Source: Rhizobium tibeticum (GTDB lineage Bacteria > Pseudomonadota > Alphaproteobacteria > Rhizobiales > Rhizobiaceae). From it: a DNA stretch of 64,000 bases. The stretch covers positions 186,001 to 250,000 of the forward strand of contig NZ_FOCV01000002.1 of the NCBI RefSeq assembly GCF_900110205.1. Reading direction: 5' to 3'. The translations under genes and the position numbers were made by a program. Positions 36,957 through 45,982 of this stretch are shown here, one piece after another (position 1 is the stretch's first letter; each line of letters begins with the position of its first letter). The notes beneath the pieces were generated by a model. That model ran no database searches. It saw only the letters and a list, made by a program, of their open reading frames with translations, and was not told where the DNA came from.

Positions 36957-37041
36957 TGTCCCTCACCATCTGTTGATTTCTCCCACCACGCGGCAATGCT
37001 AGGCTGACGCCTCCCATGCCGCTTCCCTCGGAGGAGAAGTC

Positions 37042-38565
37042 TTGCGTTTCCTATCCGCCATCCTGCTCACAACGGCCTTGCTTGCCTCAATGACGCCCGC
37101 TTTTTCGCAGGAAACGCGAGGCGAAGCTGCCACACAGGGTTCCTCGGGAGACGGCGTGTTGAAGCTGTTGCCGGGCGACGCGGTCACCCGGCATTCAATG
37201 ACGATCGGCGATCGGACCCTCGACTACGTAGCCACGGCCGGCACGTTGGATCTCTTTGCACAAGACGGCACCAAGGCCGGCGCCGTGTTCTATACGGCTT
37301 ATGTCGCCAAGAACGGGAGGCCGGACCGGCCCCTGACCTTTGCCTTCAACGGCGGCCCCGGCGCCGCATCGGCGTTCCTGCATCTCGGCCTCGTGGGGCC
37401 GCGTATCCTGGACTTCGGCCCGAAGGGCGACGATGGGGCCGACGCAAAATTGACCGACAACGCGCAGAGCTGGCTCGACTTTACCGACCTTGTTCTCATC
37501 GACCCGATCGGAACCGGCTGGAGCCGAACCGCCAAGGCCGACGACGCCTCCAAATACTACAACGTCAACTCCGACGCGGAGAGCATTGCCAAGGCGATCG
37601 CTCTCTATGTCGCCCACAACAGCCGGTCCGGTTCGCCCAAATACCTTCTCGGCGAGAGCTACGGCGGGTTCCGCGCCGCCAAGGTGGCCGGCGCGCTGAA
37701 GGATAGCCAAGGCATCATCGTTTCGGGCGCGATCATGCTTTCGCCGTTGCTCGAAGGACAACTGATGTTCAATGCCGATCAGTTTGCCCTGGGCGCGGCA
37801 CTCGAATTTCCGTCGCTTGCGGCAGCGAACATGGACAGACGCAACACCTTCGATGAAGCGCAGCAAAGCGATGCGGAGAAATTTGCGCTTGGCGACTATC
37901 TCACGACACTTGCCGGCCCAGCGCCGACCGGCGAGGCGGCCGAGGCCTTCTACGGGAAGGTGGCTGCCATGACCGGCATTCCCGAGGATGTCGTGGCGAA
38001 GAATCGCGGTTTCCTCGGAAGTGCCTATGTCAAGCAGTCAGGCGGGCAAGGCGGCCAAGTGGTCAGCCCCTATGATGCGGCGTTTTCAACGCCCGATCCT
38101 TACCCGGAGTCCGACTCGGACCGTGGCGCCGACGCCATTCTCGACGGCTTCACACGCGCCTATGGCGGGGCTTTCGCCGACTATGCCCGCAATGAGCTCG
38201 GCTTCAAGACCGAGATGACCTATTCGCTGCTCGACAGCGATGTAAGCCGCAGGTGGGAATGGGGCGGGCGCGGCGGTGGTTCCAGGCTGCAGGCGAGCGT
38301 CACCGACGACATCCGCCAGTTGCTTGCCTCCAACCCGAAATTCCGCCTGCTGATCGCCCACGGCTACAGTGATCTCGTCACACCCTACGGCGTCAGCCGC
38401 TATGTCGTTGACCACCTGCCGTCGTCGCTCGCTGGCGAGCGTGTGGCGCTGAAGGTCTATAGAGGCGGCCACATGTTCTACACGCGGGCCGACCAGCGCG
38501 CAGCCTTTACTGCCGATGCCAGAGCCTTCTTCACCGAGCATTCCGGCACAATACCCGCTGAATGA
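37042..38565 (+). CDS. Secreted serine carboxypeptidase (peptidase family S10)
   Basis: A 507-residue alpha/beta-hydrolase protease removing C-terminal residues. It has a signal peptide (FLSAILLTTALLASMTPAFS, cleavage about residue 22), the oxyanion region FNGGPGAASAF (103-112), nucleophile Ser206 in LGESYGGF, catalytic Asp in HGYSDLVTPYG and His in YRGGHMFY. It begins with TTG at 37042, chosen because GGAGGAGAAGTC precedes it at ideal distance and no good ATG is near. Bacterial S10 enzymes are periplasmic or extracellular. It is a single-gene unit. Confidence 0.92.
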   Translation: MRFLSAILLTTALLASMTPAFSQETRGEAATQGSSGDGVLKLLPGDAVTRHSMTIGDRTLDYVATAGTLDLFAQDGTKAGAVFYTAYVAKNGRPDRPLTFAFNGGPGAASAFLHLGLVGPRILDFGPKGDDGADAKLTDNAQSWLDFTDLVLIDPIGTGWSRTAKADDASKYYNVNSDAESIAKAIALYVAHNSRSGSPKYLLGESYGGFRAAKVAGALKDSQGIIVSGAIMLSPLLEGQLMFNADQFALGAALEFPSLAAANMDRRNTFDEAQQSDAEKFALGDYLTTLAGPAPTGEAAEAFYGKVAAMTGIPEDVVAKNRGFLGSAYVKQSGGQGGQVVSPYDAAFSTPDPYPESDSDRGADAILDGFTRAYGGAFADYARNELGFKTEMTYSLLDSDVSRRWEWGGRGGGSRLQASVTDDIRQLLASNPKFRLLIAHGYSDLVTPYGVSRYVVDHLPSSLAGERVALKVYRGGHMFYTRADQRAAFTADARAFFTEHSGTIPAE

Positions 38566-38657
38566 TCAAACGGATTCCATGGAAAAATCTGAGATTTCCT
38601 CGCATTATTGAGCCAAGACGGGTTGCCTTCGGCGGATGCCGACATAGGTAAGTCACC

Positions 38658-39452
38658 ATGTCATACCCAAGTGAGCCATTTCCTGCCACGATGCCGCAAT
38701 CGGCCTCAGGGCAGACGGAATTGCTGAGCGCCCTTCTATCCTCCCCTCAAGACTGCGCTCTTTTTCTCGATATCGATGGCACACTGCTTGATCTGGCCGA
38801 GGAGCCGGATGCGATCGTCATGCCACCGTGGCTGCCGACAGCGCTCAATGTCCTGTCGCAAAGGCTCGGCGGGGCGCTTGCCTTGGTAACAGGACGAGCG
38901 CTCGCCTATGCCGACGAGCTGTTCGCGCCTTTCCGATTTCCGATCGCCGGTCTGCACGGCGCCGAACTGCGCCGACCGGACGGCAGCATCGTGACAGCCG
39001 AGACCACCGCCGCATTCGAGGCATTGAAGGCGGAGCTCCGCGCCGCAACCGAAAATCTGCAAGGCGTCCTCGTGGAGGACAAGGGCGCTGCAGTTGCCGC
39101 GCACTATCGCCTAGCGCCGCAAAGGCAGGCGGACGTGGAGCCGATCATGGAGAGGCTGCGGTCCAAGGCTGGAGCGGACTGGACCTTGCAGCGAGGCAAG
39201 ATGGTGCTCGAAATCCGACCCGCCAGCGCCGACAAAGGTCACGCCTTAGAGGCGTTTCTGTCGATGCCGCCCTTTGCCGGCAGGCGTCCGATTGCCATCG
39301 GTGACGACGTTACGGACGAGGCGATGTTCCGTGTCGCCAATCGTTTTGGCGGCCATTCCGTTCGTGTCGGACCGTCTTCGGACACGGCCGCCGCTCTGGC
39401 ACTGCCTTGCGCATCGGCGGTACGGGAACTGATTGGGCAGTTCGCCGTTTGA
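38658..39452 (+). CDS. otsB: Trehalose-6-phosphate phosphatase
   Basis: A 264-residue HAD phosphatase (IIB cap) converting trehalose-6-phosphate to trehalose. Motif I is FLDIDGTLLDL (nucleophile Asp, acid Asp two residues on), motif II is ALVTGRAL, motif IV is AIGDDVTDEAMF. It precedes otsA on the same strand by 41 bp, so the two steps of trehalose synthesis are co-transcribed, as osmoprotection in a soil bacterium. Confidence 0.94.
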   Translation: MSYPSEPFPATMPQSASGQTELLSALLSSPQDCALFLDIDGTLLDLAEEPDAIVMPPWLPTALNVLSQRLGGALALVTGRALAYADELFAPFRFPIAGLHGAELRRPDGSIVTAETTAAFEALKAELRAATENLQGVLVEDKGAAVAAHYRLAPQRQADVEPIMERLRSKAGADWTLQRGKMVLEIRPASADKGHALEAFLSMPPFAGRRPIAIGDDVTDEAMFRVANRFGGHSVRVGPSSDTAAALALPCASAVRELIGQFAV

Positions 39453-39493
39453 TCCACGCACGATGTGCTGCCCTCCCGATGAAAGGAACCTTC

Positions 39494-40870
39494 GTGACCC
39501 GTCTTGTCATCGTCTCCAATCGCGTGCCAGCTCCCGCGAAGGAGGGCGCAGCCTCCGCCGGCGGGTTGGCGGTGGCGCTCAAAGCGGCGCTGGAAGAGCG
39601 CGGTGGCATCTGGATGGGCTGGTCCGGCAAGTCGAGCGAGAACGACGAGCCCGGGCCACTCGCGCTGACGGAAGAAGGCAAGATCACCTTTGCCTTGACG
39701 GATCTCACCGGCAAGGATGTCGAAGAGTACTATTACGGCTTCGCCAATCGTGTGCTCTGGCCGATCTGTCACTACCGCCTGGACCTCGCGGAGTACGGCC
39801 GCAAGGAAATGGCGGGGTATTTCCGCGTCAATCGCTTCTTCGCGCACCGGCTTGCACCGCTGCTGCGGCCGGACGACGTCGTCTGGGTCCATGACTACCA
39901 TCTGATCCCGCTCGCCGCGGAATTGCGGCAAATGGGCTTCAAGAACCGCATTGGCTTTTTTCTGCACATTCCCTGGCCGCCGGCCGATGTGCTCTATACC
40001 ATGCCGGTTCACGAAGAGATCATGCACGGACTTGCGGCCTACGATCTCGTCGGCTTTCAGACAGACCATGATCTCGAAAACTTTGCCGGCTGCCTTCGCC
40101 GCGAGGATATGGGCGACGCCATCGGTGACGGCCGCTTCACGGCGAATGACAAGGTTTTCAAGGGCGGAGCCTACGGCATCAGCATCGAGACCGCCGCCTT
40201 CGCCGAATTCGCCAAGAAGGCCGGCAGCCACCATCTGGTGCAGCGAGCGCGGCAGAGCATTAAGGGCCGCGACCTTATCATCGGCGTCGACCGGCTGGAT
40301 TACTCCAAGGGCATCACCCAGCGGCTGGATGCTTTCGAGCGCTTCGTCGTCAACAATCCGGCCCACCAGCGAAACGTCACCTATCTGCAGATTACGCCGA
40401 AATCACGTTCGGAAGTCCCGGAATACGAACAGATGCAGCGTACCGTCGCCGAGCAGGCAGGCCGGGTCAACGGCGCGCTGGGGACGGTGGACTGGGTGCC
40501 GATCCGCTATATCAACCGCTCCGTCAGCCGTCCGGTCCTTGCCGGTCTCTACCGGCTGGCCAAAGTCGGGCTCGTCACGCCGCTTCGCGACGGCATGAAC
40601 CTCGTGGCAAAAGAATATGTCGCCGCGCAGGATCCCGAGGATCCCGGTGTGCTGGTGCTCTCGCGCTTTGCCGGCGCTGCACGCGAATTGAAGAGGGGGG
40701 CGTTGCTGGTCAATCCCTATGACATCGAAGGAACCGCCAACGCGCTGGCGCGTGCCTTGAATATGCCCCTGGAAGAACGCCGCGAGCGTTGGCAGCGGAT
40801 GATGGACTATCTGCTGGAGTACGATGTGTCGCGTTGGTGCAACGATTTTCTCAAGGATCTGGTCGACTGA
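39494..40870 (+). CDS. otsA: Trehalose-6-phosphate synthase
   Basis: A 458-residue GT20 glycosyltransferase making trehalose-6-phosphate from UDP-glucose and glucose-6-phosphate. The N-loop is RLVIVSNRVPAP, the acceptor motifs are VWVHDYHLIPLA and FFLHIPWPP, GVDRLDYSKGI is the UDP-glucose site, and TPLRDGMNLVAKEY lies near the C-terminus. I chose the GTG at 39494 because GAAAGGAACC lies just upstream and the family starts at this point; an ATG at 39479 is the alternative. Its 3' end overlaps the convergent LysR gene by 20 bp. Confidence 0.95.
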   Translation: MTRLVIVSNRVPAPAKEGAASAGGLAVALKAALEERGGIWMGWSGKSSENDEPGPLALTEEGKITFALTDLTGKDVEEYYYGFANRVLWPICHYRLDLAEYGRKEMAGYFRVNRFFAHRLAPLLRPDDVVWVHDYHLIPLAAELRQMGFKNRIGFFLHIPWPPADVLYTMPVHEEIMHGLAAYDLVGFQTDHDLENFAGCLRREDMGDAIGDGRFTANDKVFKGGAYGISIETAAFAEFAKKAGSHHLVQRARQSIKGRDLIIGVDRLDYSKGITQRLDAFERFVVNNPAHQRNVTYLQITPKSRSEVPEYEQMQRTVAEQAGRVNGALGTVDWVPIRYINRSVSRPVLAGLYRLAKVGLVTPLRDGMNLVAKEYVAAQDPEDPGVLVLSRFAGAARELKRGALLVNPYDIEGTANALARALNMPLEERRERWQRMMDYLLEYDVSRWCNDFLKDLVD

Positions 40871-41768
40871 CGATACCGGCTTCCGCCGTGAGCCAGGCCG
40901 CCAGCAGATCGCTTTGGGCGTCGCGTGTTCGCGGTGGCAACAGCCAATAGCCCCGGTCCGGCGCCTCCAGCGTCGGGCCCGCGATTTTCAGCATCCCCGA
41001 CGCGAGTAGCGGTTCGACGAGGCCCATCCATCCGATGGCAACGCCCTGCTCGCCGATCGCGGCCTGCACGACCAGCGAGTATGTATTGAAGCTCACATCG
41101 CCCTGCCCCGCGTGACTATCGCGGCTGACACCCAGTTCCGCGAGGTAGCGCCGCCAATCGAACCAGGGCGAAGGCTCTGCGGCATCGAGGTGGATCAGGC
41201 GAGCGCGTGCAAGGTCCGTCGGCGCGGAGATGGCACCATAGCGATCGAGGAAGCCTTGGGTGCAGACGGGTGCAACCCTCTCCGGCAAGAGCAGAACTGC
41301 TTGGCGCTCGAACTCCGTTTGCGTACCAAAGACAACGGCAACATCGCCGTCGTCCGAACGGTTCCCCTGCGTTCGCTGCGTTGCAACAATCTGAATATCG
41401 ACGTTCGGGTAAAGCATGCGGAACATATGCATGCGCGGGATCAGCCAGAGTGCAGAAAAAGCATAGTCCGTGCGCAACCTTATGGTTGGCCGATCGGCTT
41501 CATTGCGGAAGCGTCGCGCCAGCTGGTCGATCTCGCTGACGCTCTTTGCCACGACGTCGAAGAGACGCTGGCCTTCCGGCGTCAATTCCACGCCCCGATG
41601 CTGCCGCTTCAACAGGCTGACGCCGAGCTGCTCCTCCAGACGGCGAATTTGATAGCTGACTGCCGGCTGTGTCAGGCCAAGGGCGCTCGCCGCCGCCGAC
41701 AGACTTCCCGCCTTGCCGATTTCAGCAAAGATACGCATCCATCCAAGATCGACACGGCGGCTTTTCAT
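40851..41768 (-). CDS. LysR-family regulator, divergent to choline-sulfatase
   Basis: A 305-residue regulator with N-terminal LGWMRIFAEIGKAGSLSAAA and TQPAVSYQIRRLEEQLGVSL helix-turn-helix (GcvA-like group), then an effector domain. It lies back to back with betC (195-bp gap), as in other rhizobial choline-sulfatase loci where a LysR protein activates betC in response to choline-O-sulfate. That role is inference from position. Confidence 0.9.
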   Translation of the reverse strand: MKSRRVDLGWMRIFAEIGKAGSLSAAASALGLTQPAVSYQIRRLEEQLGVSLLKRQHRGVELTPEGQRLFDVVAKSVSEIDQLARRFRNEADRPTIRLRTDYAFSALWLIPRMHMFRMLYPNVDIQIVATQRTQGNRSDDGDVAVVFGTQTEFERQAVLLLPERVAPVCTQGFLDRYGAISAPTDLARARLIHLDAAEPSPWFDWRRYLAELGVSRDSHAGQGDVSFNTYSLVVQAAIGEQGVAIGWMGLVEPLLASGMLKIAGPTLEAPDRGYWLLPPRTRDAQSDLLAAWLTAEAGIVSRPDP

Positions 41769-41824
41769 AAAAAATCCTTAGAGATGATATCAGAAAACGC
41801 CCGCTTCACAGCTCATGCGATACT

Positions 41825-41843
41825 GATAATCTATAAAGCTATC
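41825..41843. promoter_or_regulatory. Candidate LysR operator between LysR and betC
   Basis: GATA-N11-TATC, an interrupted inverted repeat of LysR-type geometry, in the AT-rich part of the divergent intergenic region (121 bp before betC, 57 bp before the LysR start). Confidence 0.35.
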
Positions 41844-41963
41844 AAATGGCAAACGAGAGATGATGCCGAAATCTCTGCGGTGCATTGCAGTCGATGCGGA
41901 CTGGAAGACCTCTGCAGAGGCAGCTACGTTTCCGCCTCCTGAGAACCGAAGGACACACTACGC

Positions 41964-43478
41964 ATGGCGCGCCCGAATATCCTCATCCTGATGGTCGATC
42001 AGCTCAACGGGACGCTGTTTCCCGACGGGCCGGCGGAATTTCTACACGCGCCTCACCTGAAGGCCTTGGCACAGCGTTCGGTGCGCTTCGCCAACACCTA
42101 CACTGCAAGTCCCCTTTGTGCGCCAGCGCGGGCTTCCTTCATGTCGGGGCAGCTGCCGAGCAGAACCCGCGTCTATGACAATGCCGCCGAGTTCGCGTCT
42201 GATATCCCGACGTTCGCGCACCATCTGCGTGCGGCAGGCTACCATACCGCCCTCTGCGGAAAGATGCATTTCGTCGGCCCCGACCAATTGCACGGTTTCG
42301 AGGAGCGCCTGACGACCGATATCTATCCTGCCGATTTCGGCTGGACGCCTGACTACACCAAGCCGGGCGAGCGCATCGACTGGTGGTACCACAACCTGGG
42401 CTCGGTCACCGGCGCAGGCGTCGCCGAGATCACCAACCAGATGGAATACGACGACGAGGTCGCCTACAACGCGACCCGCAAGCTCTACGATCTCTCGCGC
42501 CGTCACGACGACCGCCCGTGGTGCCTGACCGTGAGCTTCACCCATCCGCACGATCCCTATGTCGCACGGCGCAAGTATTGGGATCTGTACGAGAATTGCG
42601 CTGCCCTTGATCCTGATGTTGATGCGCTTCCGTTCGACCAGCAGGATCCGCATTCACAGCGCCTCTTGAGGGCCTGCGATTACGATGCGTTCGAGATCAC
42701 GCGAGAGCAAATCAGGCGAGCACGCCAGGGCTACTTCGCCAGCATTTCCTATATCGACGACAAGATCGGCGAGATCCTCGACGTCCTCGAGCGCGGGCGG
42801 ATGGCAGACAACACGATCGTTCTATTCGTTTCCGATCACGGCGACATGCTCGGCGAACGCGGCCTCTGGTTCAAGATGTGCTTCTTTGACGGCTCCTCGC
42901 GTGTGCCGTTGACGATCGCCGCTCCGGGCTGGAATGCCGCCTGCATCCAGCAGCCTGTCTCGACGCTCGATGTGACCCCGACGCTGGCAGCGCTGGCGGG
43001 CATCGACATGACCAAGCTCGCACCATGGACGGATGGCGAAGACCTTGCGCCACTCGCGACAGGGACCGGGGGGCGTGGTCCAGTGACGATGGAGTACGCC
43101 GCCGAAGGCTCCGAAGCCCCCCTCGTCTGCTTGCGTGACGGTCGCTTCAAGCTGACCCTTTGCGACAAGGACCCGCCGATGCTGTTTGATCTCGAGGCGG
43201 ATCCCAGGGAACTGACCAACCTTGCGGGCGATGCAGGACATGCCGAGGTCCTGGCGAGACTCAAGGCTGAGGCCGACAAACGCTGGAACCTGCAGAGCTT
43301 CGATGCCGCAGTGCGCGAAAGCCAGGCGCGTCGGTGGGTCGTCTACGAGGCGCTTCGGAACGGGGCGTACTATCCCTGGGACTATCAGCCGCTGCAGAAA
43401 GCTTCCGAACGCTACATGCGCAATCACATGGACCTGAACGTGCTGGAAGAAAGCCAGCGGTATCCGCGCGGCGAGTAA
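41964..43478 (+). CDS. betC: Choline-sulfatase
   Basis: A 504-residue type I sulfatase hydrolysing choline-O-sulfate to choline and sulfate, feeding glycine betaine synthesis. Cys52 in SPLCAPARAS (C-x-P-x-R) is converted to formylglycine. Metal ligands are visible at VDQ near the start and VSDHGDMLGERGLW. The C-terminal extension with PWDYQPLQKASERYMRN is specific to BetC. In S. meliloti betC is within betICBA; here it is alone, with a divergent LysR gene. No signal peptide, so cytoplasmic. Confidence 0.94.
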   Translation: MARPNILILMVDQLNGTLFPDGPAEFLHAPHLKALAQRSVRFANTYTASPLCAPARASFMSGQLPSRTRVYDNAAEFASDIPTFAHHLRAAGYHTALCGKMHFVGPDQLHGFEERLTTDIYPADFGWTPDYTKPGERIDWWYHNLGSVTGAGVAEITNQMEYDDEVAYNATRKLYDLSRRHDDRPWCLTVSFTHPHDPYVARRKYWDLYENCAALDPDVDALPFDQQDPHSQRLLRACDYDAFEITREQIRRARQGYFASISYIDDKIGEILDVLERGRMADNTIVLFVSDHGDMLGERGLWFKMCFFDGSSRVPLTIAAPGWNAACIQQPVSTLDVTPTLAALAGIDMTKLAPWTDGEDLAPLATGTGGRGPVTMEYAAEGSEAPLVCLRDGRFKLTLCDKDPPMLFDLEADPRELTNLAGDAGHAEVLARLKAEADKRWNLQSFDAAVRESQARRWVVYEALRNGAYYPWDYQPLQKASERYMRNHMDLNVLEESQRYPRGE

Positions 43479-43529
43479 GATTGCGGCGGCAGATCTGCGC
43501 CGATACAGTCAGGAACCAGGAGGCCGCTT

Positions 43530-43729
43530 ATGAGGCCAGCGCACGAAATCGACTGAAGAAAAAGATGGTCGAGCTGCTGAGGAAGGGTGCGAGCGCGGCG
43601 CATCTCCGAATCGATATCGGCAGCGGGTCAACCATCCCCAACGAAGCGGTCGACGAACCCGGGCTCGCCGTTGGTGGCGACGCCTGTGCGGTCGTCAAGG
43701 CCTCGGACGTCATGATCGCCGTCGACTGA
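43530..43729 (+). pseudogene. Molybdopterin-binding (Mop/TOBE) protein, frameshifted and shortened
   Basis: A remnant of the 69-residue molbindin-type protein. After the ATG at 43530 (Shine-Dalgarno AGGAGGCCGCTT) the frame meets a stop within nine codons. One base shifts it into SARNRLKKKMVELLRKGASA, then RIDIGSG, NEAVDE, GLAVGGDACAVVKASDVMIAVD, the family's whole C-terminus. About five residues are missing after RIDIG, where relatives read GGNVVTASITNEAVDE. Frameshift plus internal deletion suggest real decay. It may be a former molybdenum-storage gene. Confidence 0.72.
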
Positions 43730-44254
43730 TCGCCAGGCCTTCTTGCAAGAATGCGACACGTCGTCGCCGATCTGGAAATCTCCAGGCTGCGGCGGCGCGC
43801 TCGGCTTGAACAGCGCGCGATCGGGCTTCAGATCGAGAAGCGGCGTGCCGTCAAGGCAATCCATCCCCCGAACCATCAAGGTGGCACCTTCAACCCCCTC
43901 CAGCTTGACGATGGACGTCGCGATGGGGTTCGGGCGTACGGGCGAGCGAAGAGAAAACGTGCCATGCAGCTTTCCGCTATTGGCCGGACTCTGGAGAACG
44001 AGATCGCGTCGTGACCGATCCATCCAATAGAGCACTTCCAGCCGCTCGAAAGCCTCCACACCCTGAAGTGCCTGTCGCCACGGCTCGTATATCTCGATCC
44101 TGCAGAGCGGACCGTCGTGCCGTCCCTGCCGCGGTGCCTCCATGCGCGTGCTCCAGGGCGTGAAGATGCGCCCGATGAACACCAGCCCGGCGTCCGTCGC
44201 CGGCGGCAATTCAACGGCGACTTCATTTTCTCTTATTTCACTCTCTCCAACCAT
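43628..44254 (-). CDS. TrmO/TsaA-like SAM-dependent methyltransferase, with antisense tail
   Basis: A 208-residue UPF0066-family protein. In E. coli TrmO methylates t6A37 of tRNA. Conserved stretches are GRIFTPWSTRMEAPRQG, LYWMDRSRRD, LRSPVRPNPIATSIV and TPLLDLKPDRALF. GAAGAGGAGCGTGCC precedes the ATG at 44254. The usual end is near residue 165; the last ~40 residues (after FQIGDD) are read antisense through the Mop remnant and look non-native, so the original stop may have been lost. Confidence 0.82.
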   Translation of the reverse strand: MVGESEIRENEVAVELPPATDAGLVFIGRIFTPWSTRMEAPRQGRHDGPLCRIEIYEPWRQALQGVEAFERLEVLYWMDRSRRDLVLQSPANSGKLHGTFSLRSPVRPNPIATSIVKLEGVEGATLMVRGMDCLDGTPLLDLKPDRALFKPSAPPQPGDFQIGDDVSHSCKKAWRSVDGDHDVRGLDDRTGVATNGEPGFVDRFVGDG

Positions 44255-44304
44255 GGCACGCTCCTCTTCACCGGGGCATCATGGCAGATCGTTATATCCG
44301 ATCC

Positions 44305-44334
44305 AATATCACGCCGCTTTGACGGCGTGATATT
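44305..44334. repeat. Perfect 12-bp hairpin overlapping the prfC stop codon
   Basis: AATATCACGCCG (44305-44316), loop CTTTGA, CGGCGTGATATT (44323-44334). It overlaps the last codons of prfC. No T-run follows on either strand, so it may be a weak terminator or a 3' stabilising structure for the prfC message. Confidence 0.5.
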
Positions 44335-45892
44335 CCTTGAGAGCCGCCATCTTGATCGCAGGATAGCGCTCTGATTCATAGCGCAGCGAGAAGCTGTCCT
44401 GCGCCAGGAACACCGGATCATGGTCCAGGTCTCGCGCGATATCGCCGCGACGGGCAGTGACGAATTTCTCGAGCTCACCGGGCTGATCGGCCGAGATCCA
44501 ACGGCAGACGGAGAAGCGCGACATTTCAAAGGAGACCGGCAGGCCGTATTCGGCCATCAGACGCTCCTTGAGAACGTCGAGCTGCAGCGCACCGACGACA
44601 CCGACGATAGCCGGCGAACCATCTTCCGGGGAAAACAGCTGGACGACCCCCTCTTCCGCCATCTGCTGCAGCGCTTCCTTGAGCTTCTTCGCCTTCATGG
44701 CGTCTTCCAGGCGCACCCGGCGCAGGATCTCCGGCGAGAAATTCGGCACGCCTTGGAACACGAGGGACTCGCCCTCCGTCAGCGTGTCGCCGATGCGAAG
44801 CGTTCCGTGGTTGGGGATACCGACAACGTCACCGGCATAGGCCGTATCGGCGAGTTGCCGCTGCGAGGCGAAGAAGAACTGCGGCGCAGTGAGGCCAAGC
44901 TGCTTCCCGGTACGCGACAGCCGCGCCTTCATGCCGCGCTCGAGCTTGCCAGAGCAGATACGGGCAAACGCAATGCGGTCGCGATGGTTCGGGTCCATGT
45001 TCGCCTGGATCTTGAACACGAAGGCCGTCATCTTGTTGTCGGTTGCATGCACGGTACGGATATCGGCGACCTGATCGCGCGGCGGCGGCGCAAACTCGCC
45101 GAGCGCATCGATAAGATCGCGCACCCCGAAATTGCGAAGCGCCGAGCCAAAGAAGACCGGCGTCAGATGCCCCTCCAGGAAAGCTTTCTTGTCGAAGGGT
45201 TTGCAAGCCTCTATCGCCAGCGTCGTCTCCTCGACAAAAGCGCCACGCTCGTTCTCAGGCAAGCGATGGGCGACCATTTCAGGATCGGTGACCTTCGTCA
45301 TGATTTCCTGGGTATCGGAGGCGCGCACCTCGTTGTTCGCCAGATGGTAGGTGCCGCAGAAGGTCTTCGAGCGGCCGATCGGCCACGTCACCGGCGCACA
45401 ATCCAGCGCCAGCTTCTCCTCAACTTCATCAAGGATTTCGAACGGGTCCCGGCTTTCGCGGTCCATCTTGTTGATGAAGGTAATGATCGGAATGTCACGC
45501 ATGCGGCAGACTTCGAACAGCTTCAGCGTCCGCGGCTCGATACCCTTGGCGGCGTCGATAACCATGACCGCAGCATCGACGGCTGTCAGCGTGCGATAGG
45601 TGTCATCCGCAAAGTCTTCGTGGCCGGGCGTATCGAGGATGTTGAAGACGTTGTCTTTATATTCAAACGTCATCACCGAGGTAACGACGGAGATGCCGCG
45701 CTCGCGCTCGATCTTCATCCAGTCGGAGCGCGTCTGCATGCGGTCCTTCTTTGCCTTGACTTCACCGGCAAGCTGGATGGCGCCGCCGAACAACAGCAGT
45801 TTTTCGGTGAGCGTGGTCTTACCAGCGTCCGGGTGCGCGATAATAGCGAATGTGCGGCGGCGGGAGACCGCCTCGGCGAGACTTTCGGCCAT
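44309..45892 (-). CDS. prfC: Peptide chain release factor 3
   Basis: A 527-residue translational GTPase recycling RF1/RF2. The G1 motif is AHPDAGKTT, the G2 region RGISVVTSV, G3 DTPGHED, G4 NKMDRE. The RF3-specific C-terminal domains follow (RVRLEDAMKAKKLKEAL). It stands alone with an ATG at 45892, 91 bp from the divergent dut. The final codons form a perfect 12-bp hairpin. Confidence 0.97.
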   Translation of the reverse strand: MAESLAEAVSRRRTFAIIAHPDAGKTTLTEKLLLFGGAIQLAGEVKAKKDRMQTRSDWMKIERERGISVVTSVMTFEYKDNVFNILDTPGHEDFADDTYRTLTAVDAAVMVIDAAKGIEPRTLKLFEVCRMRDIPIITFINKMDRESRDPFEILDEVEEKLALDCAPVTWPIGRSKTFCGTYHLANNEVRASDTQEIMTKVTDPEMVAHRLPENERGAFVEETTLAIEACKPFDKKAFLEGHLTPVFFGSALRNFGVRDLIDALGEFAPPPRDQVADIRTVHATDNKMTAFVFKIQANMDPNHRDRIAFARICSGKLERGMKARLSRTGKQLGLTAPQFFFASQRQLADTAYAGDVVGIPNHGTLRIGDTLTEGESLVFQGVPNFSPEILRRVRLEDAMKAKKLKEALQQMAEEGVVQLFSPEDGSPAIVGVVGALQLDVLKERLMAEYGLPVSFEMSRFSVCRWISADQPGELEKFVTARRGDIARDLDHDPVFLAQDSFSLRYESERYPAIKMAALKEYHAVKAA

Positions 45893-45982
45893 GATGTGAA
45901 TCCTGTGGAATTGCGGCGTATCTAGCGATTAAAGCCCGGCATTGCAATTGACCTTGGCGCATCGGGCGCAAACTAATGACCC

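Noticed and set aside
44420..45925. 501-codon frame antisense to prfC
   Set aside because: No family resemblance, rich in Arg/Gly/Asp as shadows are; the prfC frame is unmistakable.
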